Shown here one piece after another: positions 47,086 to 57,433 of a stretch of DNA of 57,433 bases; the stretch's first letter is position 1, and each line of letters begins with the position of its first letter. The stretch covers positions 1-57,433 of the forward strand of contig OY744474.1 of the NCBI GenBank assembly GCA_963556145.1, written 5' to 3'. Both the position numbers and the translations under genes were made by a program. The notes under the pieces were generated by a model, which did not search any database, had not been told where the DNA came from, and saw nothing but the letters and a program-made list of their open reading frames with translations. The stretch comes from Hygrocybe punicea (taxonomy: Eukaryota > Basidiomycota > Agaricomycetes > Agaricales > Hygrophoraceae).

Positions 47086-50000
47086 TGTATTTATCAATTT
47101 TAATTTTACCTTTATTAGGTTCTATTATTTCAGGTTTTATGGGACGAAAAATAGGAGTAACAGGATCACATATAATAACTTGTACTTGTTTAATTCTAGC
47201 ATCTTTATTAGCTACTATAGCATTTTATGAAGTAGGAATATGTGGATCACCTGTTTCAATTAATTTAATAAGTTGGGTTGATTCTGAATTAATGTGTATT
47301 TCATGGGAATTTTTATTTGATCAATTAACTGTTTCAATGTTTATTCCAGTTCTTTATATTTCTTCATTAATTCATATATTTTCTATAGATTATATGTCTG
47401 AAGATCCTCATAATCAAAGATTTTTCTCATATTTATCATTATTCACTTTTTTTATGTTATTTTTAGTTTCAGGTGCTAATTATTTTGTAATGTTTGTAGG
47501 TTGGGAAGGTATCATAGAATGCCTCAAATGGGATAATAATGAAATTTTAATTTATAGTATTATTTGTTTAAATATTAAAGATAATGTAAATATTTCTTCT
47601 AAAAAGTTAACCTCTAAAGAACGAATAGGACCTCATAATATAGATATAATTTCTATGATAATAGGTTCTACTTTAGGTGATTCTCATTTAGAAAAAAGAA
47701 CAAATGGTATAGGAACAAGAGTAATATTCGAACAATCAAATAGAAATGTAGAATATTTAATGTGATTCCATGCTTATTTCTCAAGTAGAGGTTATTGTAA
47801 TAGTACAAAACCAAAACTAAAAATAAAAATAAAACAAGAAGGAAAAGTATATTATCAATATCGAATTAGTAGTTATACATTTTCTAGTTTTAATTGAATT
47901 CATGAAATGTTTTATAAATTAGTTGATGGTAAATATATAAAATTTGTTCCTTTAAATATTGAAGAATATTTAACACCATTAGCATTAGCCATTTTATTTA
48001 TGGATGATGATTCTAGAAAAGGTAAAGGTGCTAGTATTGCTACTAATTGTTTTACATTAGAAGAAGTGAATTTTCTTTGTAAAGTATTAAAAAGTAAATA
48101 TAATATTATCGCTACATCAAATAAAAGTGGTAAAAATAAAGGTCATATTATATATATTCATAGTAATTCTATGAAATTATTTACTAGTATTGTTAAACCT
48201 TATTTATTACCTTCATTATACTATAAATTAGGGTTTTATAAATAGTCAATATTATTATTACCATAGTAAGAAAATGATCAATTATTAGAAAATTAAATTG
48301 AAGAATAATAAGAAATTAGTATTTATTAAAATAGTAAATTCACTAATTACGTTTTCTTGCGACGTTATTGAAAACGATCAACTAAACTATCTTCGTTTAA
48401 AGATCGTCGGTTACAATTTTGATCGCGATCGACTAGTACAATAACGGGTGCCTGAAATGGTGCTCAATGCATAGTCAGAATCTTTATTTAATTAAAAAAA
48501 AAAAGTATAAAATTATAATGAGGCACAAAGCATTATAATCTTGTATATAAAAATTTTTCTTTTTTAATAAATACTAGGGCTTTATGTAAAACCTGTAAGG
48601 TTATAAATGTACAGGGAAATAAAGAGGAAGCTATTATTTTTTTTTTAAGTTTTATAACTATAAAATAATTTCTTTATTTCTAAGATTTGATTGGAATAGT
48701 TTCATATTTATTAATTAATTTTTGGTTCACTCGTTTACAAGCAAATAAAGCATCTATATTAGCTTTAACTATGAATAGAGTAGGTGATATGGGATTAAGT
48801 ATTGGTTTTTTTTCTTTATTTGCATTATTTGGATCTTTAGATTATGCAACAGTTTTTAGTATAGCACCTTTTATGAACGAAACTGCTATTACTATTATTG
48901 CTTTATTATTACTTTCTGGAGCTATGGCTAAATCATCTCAAATACCTCTTCATAGTTGGCTTCCAGGTTCTATGGAGGGTTTGATTGGGTTGAACAATTA
49001 TATTTTCTTATTATTTGTAATATATTTTTTTCTTTTTCATATTTATTTGGATAATTCATACGATATCAGATGTTTGTCTATATTACCCATCATTAATTCA
49101 ATACCTAGATCTACATTAAACTCTATTACTGGAAATATGTTAGGTGATGGATCTTTAAGGTTATCTAAATTGAATAAAGGCGAAGGTAAATACTCTATGA
49201 CTATGGATGTATATTCTTTAAATTACTTACACCATTTAAATGAAAAAATATATAGTCAATTTACTGATACAAAAATTTATGCTTATCCAAATATTTTACT
49301 TCCTCAACATAAAGGAAAAGAAATAACTCAATATCATTTTAGCACTAAAACACATTCTTTGTTCACAGCTCTACATAGCATATGATATAAATGAGATGAT
49401 GATAGAAACAAATTTATAAAAATTGTTCCTTTAAATATCTCAGAAATGTTTTCAGAGATATCTTTAGCTTATTGAATAATGGACGATGGTTATTTTGATT
49501 ATCATGGTAGAACAAATACAATTCTTCTTTGCACAGAATCATTTAATAAAGAAGAATGTGTGATTCTTCAGTCATTATTAGAAAAGTTGAACATTAAATC
49601 AACTTTAAAAGTTAGAGATAAAATTAACAATAGATACAGAATTAGAATATCTAAATTTAGTGTGGAAAGAGTTATTTCCTTAGTAAAACTATATATGCAT
49701 AAAGATTTTCTATATAAATTAGGAATATAATTGTTTATTATAGGGCCCTCCTTAAACTTCACTATATGCTGGAACACCCTAAAGCTTTAAGTACTCATCT
49801 ATTTATATATTTTAGGTAGTTAAAATCTTAAAGATATTACAATGGGCAATCAGCAGGAAACCAAAGTTCTATATTTTAGTAAGAAACTATTCTTCTAATC
49901 TCCGATAAGACCCACACAATTTATACATAGAACAAGTAGGATCCTCAGAGACTACACGTGAAGCTCATATTAAATTTATTAATATGAAGATGATATAGTC

Positions 50001-51330
50001 CGATCAGTAAAGAAATTTACTGTTAACAAAATGCCAACTCCTGTATCAGCTTTAATTCATGCTGCTACTCTAGTTACTGCAGGAATATATTTATTACTTC
50101 GATCTTCACCTTTATTAGAATTTAGTTCTACAGCATTATTAATAATAACTTTAGTAGGAGCTTCAACAGCTTTTTTTGCTGCAACTTGTGGTTTAATACA
50201 AAATGATTTAAAAAGAATTATAGCTTTCAGTACTATATCTCAATTAGGTTATATGGTAATGGCAGTTGGACTTAGTCAATATAATGTAGCTTTAATGCAT
50301 GTAGTAAATCATGCATTCTTTAAAGCATTATTATTTTTAGGTGCTGGAGCTGTAATACATAGTTTTGCAAATCAACAAGATGTAAGACGAATGGGTGGTT
50401 TAATAAAATTTTTACCTTTTACTTATTCAGTTATGTTAGTAGGTACTTTATCTTTACTTGCTACTCCTTGGTTAACAGGATTCTATAGTAAAGATTTAAT
50501 AATAGAATTAGCTTATGGACAATATAGTTTTAGTGGAATATATGCTTATATTTTAGGAAGTATAACTGCAGGTTTAACTGCATTTTATTCATTTAGATTA
50601 ATTAATCTTGTATTTTTAACAATGCCTAATGGTTCTAGAACAGTTTATTTAAATTCTCATGAAGCAAATTTATCAGTTATTATACCTTTATTTGTATTAG
50701 CTTTATTTAGTATCTTTTTTGGATATATTTTTTTCTGATTTATTTGTTGGAGTAGGTTCTGATTTCTTTGGAAATTCATTATTTATTCATCCTAAAAATT
50801 TATCTTTAATAGAAGCAGAATTTAGTTTACCTATAATTATAAAATTATTACCTGTAATTTTATCTTTATTAGGTGCTAGTTTAGCTATATTATTATATTA
50901 TAATAATACTGATTTTATTATTAATTTAATTGAAACTTCATTAGGACGAAAAATATATACATTTTTAAATGGTAAATATTTATTTGATGTGATTTATAAT
51001 CATTATATTATTGCAGGAGGATTACAACTTGGTTATATTATTTCTAAAGTATTAGATAAAGGTGTAATTGAACTTATAGGTCCTTATGGTTTATCTACTG
51101 CCTTAACTGATACTGGTATTAATATTTCTAAATTAGATACTGGAATTATAACTACTTATTCACTTTATATTACATTAGGTTTATTGTCTTTATTATTTTT
51201 AATATTTGCTCCAATTTTAATAAATACCTCCTTATTAAGTGAAATAAGATTAGTTATTATTTATGTTTCTGCTTTAGTTTTAGTTATTTCTCCTTTATTA
51301 TCTAATGAAAAAAATAACTTTAAAATTTAA
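47085..51330 (+). CDS. nad5: NADH dehydrogenase subunit 5 (three exons, one apparent frameshift)
   Basis: Largest antiporter-like complex I subunit. Exons 47085-47510, 48690-48980 and 50034-51330; exon ends are GGT and both introns end in G. Joined sequence reads [20 protein letters not shown] and [24 protein letters not shown]. Motifs include [23 protein letters not shown] and [15 protein letters not shown]. In exon 3 the frame changes in a T7 run at 50728-50734: one T fewer gives [20 protein letters not shown]. Without this the protein ends early at a TGA at 50736-50738. An essential gene is unlikely to be dead, so a sequencing indel is most likely. A C-rich motif (TTAACCCCTTTT) follows at 51382-51393. 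Confidence 0.93.
47511..48245 (+). CDS. LAGLIDADG endonuclease in frame with nad5 exon 1
   Basis: About 244 residues of the LAGLIDADG_2 type: [13 protein letters not shown] and [17 protein letters not shown] at 47762 (MWFHAYF) and 47896 (FNWIHEM) are Trp. The start is the exon frame; no separate ATG is needed. Confidence 0.82.
47511..48689 (+). other. nad5 intron 1 (group I)
   Basis: Inserted after VGWEG. The 5' two thirds hold the endonuclease; the rest (48246-48689) has G+C-rich structured RNA, with GATCGCGATCGAC near 48421-48433 and CGGGTGCCTGAAATGGTGC near 48443-48463, then TACAGGGAAATAAAGAGG. Confidence 0.82.
48981..49730 (+). CDS. LAGLIDADG endonuclease in frame with nad5 exon 2
   Basis: About 249 residues, with [14 protein letters not shown] and [14 protein letters not shown] codons at 49384 and 49474 (written W in HSIWYKWDDD and AYWIMDD) and near 49393 are Trp. 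Ends at a TAA at 49728-49730. Confidence 0.83.
48981..50033 (+). other. nad5 intron 2 (group I), close relative of the cob intron
   Basis: Inserted after SMEG. The core after the endonuclease (49754-49862, TTCACTATATGCTGG, AATCAGCAGGAAACCAAAG) and the 3' core (49930-50010, GATCCTCAGAGACTACACG) are almost identical to those of the cob intron. Only ~75 bases separate them here. That loop carries a 25-base sequence present in opposite orientation in cox1 intron 4. Confidence 0.85.
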
Positions 51331-51506
51331 TTAATTTCTATTAAAAAAATATATTTTATTAAGACTATTTTTATATTTTCTTTAACCCCTTTTACTAAAA
51401 ACAAAATAATATAATTTACTCATATATTTAAAATATAATATTTAAATATTGAAATAAAGGTTAATATAAATAATTAAAAAAAAAAAAACAAAAATAAAAT
51501 ATTTTA

Positions 51507-52958
51507 ATGATAAATTTACTACTGCTTGTGCCAATACTAGGTTCTTTGATATTGATACCTATGCAAGAAAATTCAATTAAAAGTCAATCAGTTATGAAAA
51601 ATATTGCTTTAATTACTTCACTTATTAATTTTTTAATTTCTATTTTTATATGGCTTGAATTTGATTCAAGTACTACTCAATATCAATTTGTTTATGAATT
51701 TAATCAATTAAGTTTTTGTCAATTTAATGTAGGAATAGATGGAATATCCATTTATTTTGTATTATTAACAACATTTATAACACCTATAGCTATACTATCT
51801 AATTATACAAGTATTACTAAAAATTTAAAATATTTCCTTATATTTTTTTTAATGTTAGAAACTTTACAAATTTTTGCTTTTGTTTCACTTGATTTATTAC
51901 TTTTCTATATTTTTTTTGAAAGTGTTTTACCTATAATATTTATTATAATTGTTCTTTTTGGTCATGGAGAAAATAGATTTAGATCTGCTTTCTTATTATT
52001 TTTATACACTTTAGCTGGAAGTCTTCCAATGTTACTTTGCATTTTATTTATATATAGTAATTTAGGTTCTACAGACTTCCAGTTAATTTCTTTATCTGAA
52101 ATTAGTTTTGAAAGTCAAAAAATTTTATGGTTAGGTTTTTTTGTAGCTTTTGCAGTTAAGACTCCACTTTATCCATTTACTATTTGGTTACCTAAAGCTC
52201 ATGCTGATTCTCCTTTAGCAGGATCTATAATATTAGCAGCTACTATATTAAAACTTGCAACTTATGGATATCTTAGAGTTTTAATTAATTTTTTACCTGA
52301 TGCTTCTAATTATTTTGGACCATTAGTACAAACAATTGCAGTTATTGCTATCATTTATGCTAGTTTTTCAACTATTATACAACAAGATACTAAAAGATTA
52401 ATTGCTTATAGTAGTATTGCACATATGGGAGTAGTAGTTTTAGGTTTATTTAGTAATACTATACAAGGAATAGAAGGAGGTATTTTACTAGCTTTAGCTC
52501 ATGGATTTGTATCTTCAGCTTTATTTATTTGTGTAGGAGGTGTAATTTATGATAGAACTGGAACAAGAATTATAAATTACATTAGAGGTTTAGTAACAAA
52601 TATGCCTGTTTTCACTATATTATTTTTTATTTTTACTTTATGTAATACAGGAATACCTTTAAGTCTAAATTTTTTAGGTGAGGTAATGTCTTTAATTGGA
52701 ATATTTCAAAGAAATCCAATTATAGCTGTTTTAGGTGCTAGTGGTATTGTATTATCAGCATGTTATTCTATATTCTTGTATAATCGAATTTCTTATGGCT
52801 CATATTCTCCTTATTTACCTATTTATAAAGATATAAATAGAAGAGAATTTTTTCTTTTAATAACTTTATTAATACCTACAATTGTTTTAGGTATTTTCCC
52901 TAACATAATATTAGATACTCTTCATATATCTATAACATCATTATTATATAATAATTAA
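51507..52958 (+). CDS. nad4: NADH dehydrogenase subunit 4
   Basis: Antiporter-like complex I subunit, 483 residues with about 13 helices. Conserved: FESVLPIIFIIIVLFGHG (acidic residue in TM5), AFAVKTPLYPFTIWLPKAHADSP, KRLIAYSSIAHMG and LALAHGFVSSALFICVG. A C-rich motif (TTAACCCCTTTTT) begins directly after the stop at 52959. Confidence 0.97.
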   Translation: MINLLLLVPILGSLILIPMQENSIKSQSVMKNIALITSLINFLISIFIWLEFDSSTTQYQFVYEFNQLSFCQFNVGIDGISIYFVLLTTFITPIAILSNYTSITKNLKYFLIFFLMLETLQIFAFVSLDLLLFYIFFESVLPIIFIIIVLFGHGENRFRSAFLLFLYTLAGSLPMLLCILFIYSNLGSTDFQLISLSEISFESQKILWLGFFVAFAVKTPLYPFTIWLPKAHADSPLAGSIILAATILKLATYGYLRVLINFLPDASNYFGPLVQTIAVIAIIYASFSTIIQQDTKRLIAYSSIAHMGVVVLGLFSNTIQGIEGGILLALAHGFVSSALFICVGGVIYDRTGTRIINYIRGLVTNMPVFTILFFIFTLCNTGIPLSLNFLGEVMSLIGIFQRNPIIAVLGASGIVLSACYSIFLYNRISYGSYSPYLPIYKDINRREFFLLITLLIPTIVLGIFPNIILDTLHISITSLLYNN

Positions 52959-54194
52959 TTTAACCCCTTTTTCTTCTACAAATATTAATAATTCTTCATT
53001 TTATGATAATAATATTATTAAAAAAAAAAAACAATAACAAAAAATTTTTGTTTTTTTTTAACCTTAAAAAACACATAAAACAAAAATAAAATTTTATAAA
53101 TAATTTAAGAACTATTGTAAAATAAAATATAGTACCTAATATGTTAAAATATAAAAAAAATAAATAATATAATAAAATATACAATTATTTATATTATTCT
53201 ACCTTTTTTTATATTTTTCAATTATTTATATTTTTTTTTAATATTTTTAAATTTTAATATATAATATAGATTATAATTGTAATATAATCTAATATTGTAT
53301 AAAAGAGATTAAAATAATACAATATTTTTTAAAGAATTGTTTAAAATAAAAGTTATTATGTTAAAGATATAATTTAAATAATATATAATTTGTAAAAAAA
53401 CAAAAAATTTTTGTTTTTAATATATTTTTTTAATTAAAGTAATATCTAAAATAAAGAATTCTATATTAAAATAAATAATATCATTTTTATTAAAAATTTA
53501 TCAGGATTAAGTATATTATCATTTTTAGATTTTTATCCATAATTCTAATTTTAGTATTAATATCATATAATTTTATTAATTAAAAAAAAAACCACATATT
53601 TTCATTATTAAATATTAAATCATTTCTATTATATATTAAATCATTAATAATATAATTTAAATTATTAATATCAATTATGTAATTATTAGAAATTTAATTA
53701 AGTTCAATTAAAATTTTAGTTAATTGTTTATTTAATAAATATTTTATAATATTCTTTAAATGAAATAATTTTATTATTAGTATTAATTAAAAAAAAAAAA
53801 CAAAAAAACAAAAATAATTTACATATAATTTATTATATATTCTATTTATAATTTTAAATTATTACTTGAAATATAATCTATATAAATTAATCCTAAAAAT
53901 ATAATTATTAAATTAACATAATAATTAGAAATAGAATATAATTAATTATTATAATAATACAATGAATTATTTATTTTATATAAATATTGATAATCATAAA
54001 AATATAAAATTTATTAAATAATATATAATCATTATTTTTAATAAATATGATTTATTATAAAAATTAAGAATTTTATTATTATTTAAATTTTTATTTAAAT
54101 AAAGTAAACTTTTAAATATAATACAATATAATATAATATAATTAATATATAATATTAAATAAATTAATTATTATAAAAATATTATTAATTATTT
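52959..54194. other. Noncoding/decayed region downstream of nad4
   Basis: After the nad4 3' motif there are poly-A/T tracts with AAAATTTTTGTTTT palindromes (53038, 53405) and, from about 53500, Asn/Ile/Leu-coding-like sequence on minus full of stops (for example AATGATTTAATATATAATAG near 53625), which looks like decayed Asn-rich family genes. No intact gene. Confidence 0.45.
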
Positions 54195-54425
54195 AATATA
54201 ATCTTTATAAATAATAAAATAATCACTTATTATAAAGATTATATAAAAAAAAAACAAAAAAAAAAATAAAATAATAATCACTAGTAATTATAAATAATAA
54301 AATATATAAATTAAACAGTTTAAAACCTATTGTTAAAAAACATTGGTTTCATATAAATATTATATATTTTTTTGATAAAAGAATTAAAATAAAAATTTAT
54401 TAATCTAAAATATTTATTCATTTTT
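54195..54425 (-). pseudogene. Degenerate copy of the 107-residue membrane ORF
   Basis: Plus-strand text AATAAAATAATCACTTATTA, GTAATTATAAATAATAAAAT and TTGATAAAAGAATTAAAAT matches 19205-19400 in order. Poly-A inserts and stops break the frame. It lies directly upstream of, and divergent to, the 705-residue relative. Confidence 0.6.
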
Positions 54426-54732
54426 AATTTAATATAAAATAATATTTTTAAAATTAAATATTTTAATATATTAAATAATATTATAATAAAATTTTTAAAA
54501 ATTTTTTTTTTTATTTAAAAGAGGATAAAAATATTTAAAATAACAAATTAAAAAATTTTATTTAAAAGAGGATAAAAATATTTAATAATTAAAGTTTAAA
54601 TAAAGTAATGTTCGAATCATTACAAAACTGATATATTAATATAAAAAAAAATATTTTTTTTTTTATTTAATAATATATAATTAATTTTTTAATAGCTAAC
54701 ATATATGTAATTAATTTAAATTAAAATTTAGG
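54426..54732 (+). repeat. Leader of the 705-residue ORF with a tandem repeat
   Basis: TTTATTTAAAAGAGGATAAA and the following AATATTTA occur twice, at about 54511-54538 and 54559-54583, resembling the AAGAGGA element of the leaders at 18990-19060 and 19415-19500. No gene. Confidence 0.5.
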
Positions 54733-56850
54733 TTGGAACAAAAAATGAAATTTTTCACTTTGGACATAATAATTATAAAAAGTAAAATTAAAAATATAAA
54801 AAATAGATTATATAATTTAATTTTTACTATAATAACTAATTATATTAAAATTACTTCGTTACCTAGTGGATATGTTTCTAATAATAAATATTTTTTATTT
54901 ATTATATTATTAGGTATAGTTAATTCTTTATTATTAACTACTAACTTAATATATTCTTTTATAAATTACGTATATTTAATAAATATTATAATTGGTTTTA
55001 GTATATTTAATTTATATTATTTAAAATTTAATAATATAATTAAATTATATCGTATTATAATATTAAGTATACCTTATACACAATTTTTGCTTAAAAATAA
55101 TGATTATAAAAAATTTAAATTAATGATTTGGTATTATATATATAATATATTTTACTTAATTATTTCTATAATAATCATTACAAAAATAAATAATTCATTA
55201 GGTATTTATAATAATGAATTATATTTATTTTTTAAATTTTTTACTTTTTATTTCTCTATAATATTAGGATTTTTGCATGTATATTTCTCACCAAATAATG
55301 AATTTAACATTAAAAATATTAAATTAAATAAAAATATATTTACATATTTTTTGTTAATATTTATTCTCTTAGTTATTATTAATTTTTTTAGAGTAGAATA
55401 TAATTTAGATAAAATTGATTATAAAATTTTTATGTTTTATTTTCATAATAATTCATCTTCATCTAATCATAATTTTATAAATTATCAACTTTATGATCCT
55501 ACAGAAGGTTTTTATGATGATGAAAATGATAATGATGATGATAATGATGACAATGATAATGATGATTTAGATTCTCATAATTTAAATAATGAATTATCAG
55601 ATGAAAATGAAGAATTAGAAAATATAAATGATATTTTAAATATACATCAATTTAATTTAAATGATATTCAAAATGAAATTTTTTTTAATAAAAAATTAAA
55701 TATTAGTACTGAAAGTTTAGAAACAATTAAATTAAATGATAATACTGATTTTATTTTAAAAAATATATCTTTAAGTAAAACATATGGTGAATTATATAAT
55801 GAAATTATTAAAAATAAAAATAATTTATCATTTTTTAACTACTATTTATATTTAATTGATTTATTAAATAAAAATGAAATTAATGAAAATCATTTTAAAT
55901 ATTTTGTATTGGATTTAATTAAAGAAACTGTTAATCAAGATCAATTTAATTATAATATATATAATTATTATAATTTAAAAAATCTTACTTATGATTTAAA
56001 AAATTATTTTATTTATCTTAATGGTAAATATTCGATTGTTGTACATTATAAAAATAAAATTTATCTTTTTGAATATAAAGCCTATTATTGGGATACTTTA
56101 ATGCATGAAATAAGAAAAACTTTACAAACTATGAATATGAATATAAAATTTAATAATAATAATATTGAATATCATTTACAAAAAAAATTATTATTAGATT
56201 TTCAAGATAATAAAAATAATTTATATTTAGGTAAAAAAATTAATGATTCTAATAATATTTTAATACCATTACAAAGAAAAATTATAATAGATAAAATAAT
56301 AAATGGTAGATTAAATAATCAAGATTTATTATATTATTTAAATTTAAATAATATAAATTTAAATATAAATAATAATATTATAAATATACAACCTAATAAT
56401 TCATTATTATTTTGGAATAATTTCGATTGTTTTACATTAAAAGTTTTAAATCATTTATTTTATATTGATTGCGATAATAAATTTAAATTATATCATTATA
56501 TTCAAAATGAAAAATTTATTTTAACTAATTTATTTATTGATTTTTTAAAAGATCAAAATTATTTTTATTTATATGAAGATATTAATATTAATAATGTTAA
56601 TGAAAAAATTTTAGATTTTTTTAATAGAATTGATGATTTAATATTAAATGATGAAGTAGAAGATAAAAAAACTTTACATAAATTAGGATTAAAAAATTAT
56701 CAATTAAGAATTTTATCTAAAATTATAAAAAATGATAATATACCTAATCTTGATAAATCTTTAATACAAAATCAAAATAATATCCTTTTTTGCAATAAAT
56801 CTAACATAAAATTTCCTCTAGAAAATATTAAACAAATAAAAGACAAATAA
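54733..56850 (+). CDS. Large membrane/Asn-rich protein of unknown function, 705 residues
   Basis: Not recognised. About six N-terminal hydrophobic helices (residues 50-230), then a very acidic low-complexity segment (about 258-310, runs of Asp/Asn), then a charged Asn/Leu-rich C-terminal domain (about 320-705). It contains no catalytic motif I can name. Trp codons are TGG. The N terminus is related to the 107-residue ORF at 19091-19414 (LPSGY...KYFLFIILLG). The ATG at 54733 is the first in frame; a second at 54745 (MKFFTLDI) is possible. A C-rich motif (TTAACCCCCTCC) follows at 56858-56869, evidence that it is handled like a genuine gene. Confidence 0.65.
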   Translation: MEQKMKFFTLDIIIIKSKIKNIKNRLYNLIFTIITNYIKITSLPSGYVSNNKYFLFIILLGIVNSLLLTTNLIYSFINYVYLINIIIGFSIFNLYYLKFNNIIKLYRIIILSIPYTQFLLKNNDYKKFKLMIWYYIYNIFYLIISIIIITKINNSLGIYNNELYLFFKFFTFYFSIILGFLHVYFSPNNEFNIKNIKLNKNIFTYFLLIFILLVIINFFRVEYNLDKIDYKIFMFYFHNNSSSSNHNFINYQLYDPTEGFYDDENDNDDDNDDNDNDDLDSHNLNNELSDENEELENINDILNIHQFNLNDIQNEIFFNKKLNISTESLETIKLNDNTDFILKNISLSKTYGELYNEIIKNKNNLSFFNYYLYLIDLLNKNEINENHFKYFVLDLIKETVNQDQFNYNIYNYYNLKNLTYDLKNYFIYLNGKYSIVVHYKNKIYLFEYKAYYWDTLMHEIRKTLQTMNMNIKFNNNNIEYHLQKKLLLDFQDNKNNLYLGKKINDSNNILIPLQRKIIIDKIINGRLNNQDLLYYLNLNNINLNINNNIINIQPNNSLLFWNNFDCFTLKVLNHLFYIDCDNKFKLYHYIQNEKFILTNLFIDFLKDQNYFYLYEDININNVNEKILDFFNRIDDLILNDEVEDKKTLHKLGLKNYQLRILSKIIKNDNIPNLDKSLIQNQNNILFCNKSNIKFPLENIKQIKDK

Positions 56851-57338
56851 ATTAATTTAACCCCCTCCTAAATTATAATTTTAAATTTTAAGAATTAAAA
56901 TTAAATTAAAAATTTGTTTATTTATTTTTTTATTATTTATGAATTACTGATAGATTATAATAATATATATTATGAAGTTATAAACAGTATTTATAATATA
57001 AAAATTTTTAATATTCTAAATATACTTACCATTATCAAATATAAAAAACAAAAAACAAATATATTTAATAAAATGATTATTAACTATTAATATTATTAAT
57101 TAAAATATATATATAAATCTTCCTTAATTATAATTTAAATTAATGTATAAAAATTTACATATAAAAATTTTTATTATCTTTAATTACTATATAGAATATA
57201 TCTCTAATCTAATATTTCTAATATTAAATAATCTTCCTTTTTAATTTATTGTTTTTATATATAATTATTAAAAGAGACTATAAAAAAGATTATAAGGAGT
57301 ATATAAATATATATATAAGTTAATTTATGTTTATATTA
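56851..57338. other. Noncoding spacer
   Basis: Starts with the C-rich motif, then A+T-rich sequence with AAAAAACAAAAAACAAAT near 57042. Repeated AATCTTCCTT near 57117 and 57230. No gene seen. Confidence 0.45.
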
Positions 57339-57411
57339 GGGGAAATACGATAATTGGTAATCAGTTATATTTGCAATATAAAAATTGATAGTTCGAGTCT
57401 ATCTTTCTCCA
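57339..57411 (+). tRNA. trnA: tRNA-Ala (TGC)
   Basis: Acceptor GGGGAAA pairs with TTTCTCC. Anticodon arm TTATA-TTTGCAA-TATAA is perfect and gives TGC. Confidence 0.9.
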
Positions 57412-57433
57412 TTAAAAATAAAATAATTAAATT

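Noticed and set aside
49568..49777. Minus-strand ORF opposite the nad5 intron 2 endonuclease
   Set aside because: Complement of a genuine LAGLIDADG gene.

Overview
The window looks like a complete or nearly complete fungal mitochondrial genome, cut between tRNA-Ala (57339-57411) and tRNA-Phe (1-72). It is extremely A+T rich. It carries the usual 14 respiratory and ATP synthase genes (cox1-3, cob, nad1-6, nad4L, atp6, atp8, atp9), rps3, both rRNAs and tRNAs for all 20 amino acids. Genes lie on both strands, with a free-standing rps3, overlapping nad2-nad3 and nad4L-nad5 pairs, group I introns with LAGLIDADG genes, and an integrated plasmid-type family B DNA polymerase. This set fits a basidiomycete, most likely Agaricomycetes; no species is claimed.

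Layout: 1-1.6 kb is a tRNA cluster. nad2-nad3, a 1.2 kb remnant-bearing gap, nad6 and atp9 follow on plus; atp6 is on minus; rnl spans about 8.45-11.95 kb. cob (12.86-18.29 kb) is split by one very large group I intron. From 18.3 to 21.9 kb lie a paralogous family of Asn-rich ORFs, broken copies and an inverted duplicate, then rns. 24.5-26.5 kb is a second tRNA cluster with a short atp8 on minus, followed by nad1. The minus strand from 28.4 to 35.1 kb carries a plasmid-like block: DNA polymerase B, two copies of an orfA-orfB membrane-protein cassette, and a frameshifted rps3. cox1 (minus, 35.4-43.0 kb) has five exons and four group I introns. cox2, a third tRNA group, cox3, nad4L, nad5 (two introns) and nad4 follow on plus. 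The last 4.4 kb holds a 705-codon membrane/Asn-rich ORF and remnants of its relatives.

The most unusual feature is in the cob intron. Its group I core is cut open in the P8 region by a ~3.3 kb insert bounded by imperfect inverted repeats. The insert holds two cassettes, each made of a tRNA-Arg-like sequence, a conserved ~165-nt leader and a membrane-protein ORF that is not a homing endonuclease, and each closing with an ACCCCC-type motif. The first intron of cox1 has a non-homing membrane ORF at the same place in its core, also at the tip of an inverted-repeat stem. The second nad5 intron is a close relative of the cob intron with only a ~75-nt loop there, so the genome contains its own uninserted control. 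Two further genome-wide signals are a C-rich element (TTAACCCCYT) just after most genes on both strands, and use of TGA for Trp confined to intron-encoded ORFs although the only tRNA-Trp seen has anticodon CCA. Several genes, including nad5 and rps3, carry single-base frameshifts, mostly in homopolymers; these are either sequencing errors or real decay and should be resolved before functional claims are made.
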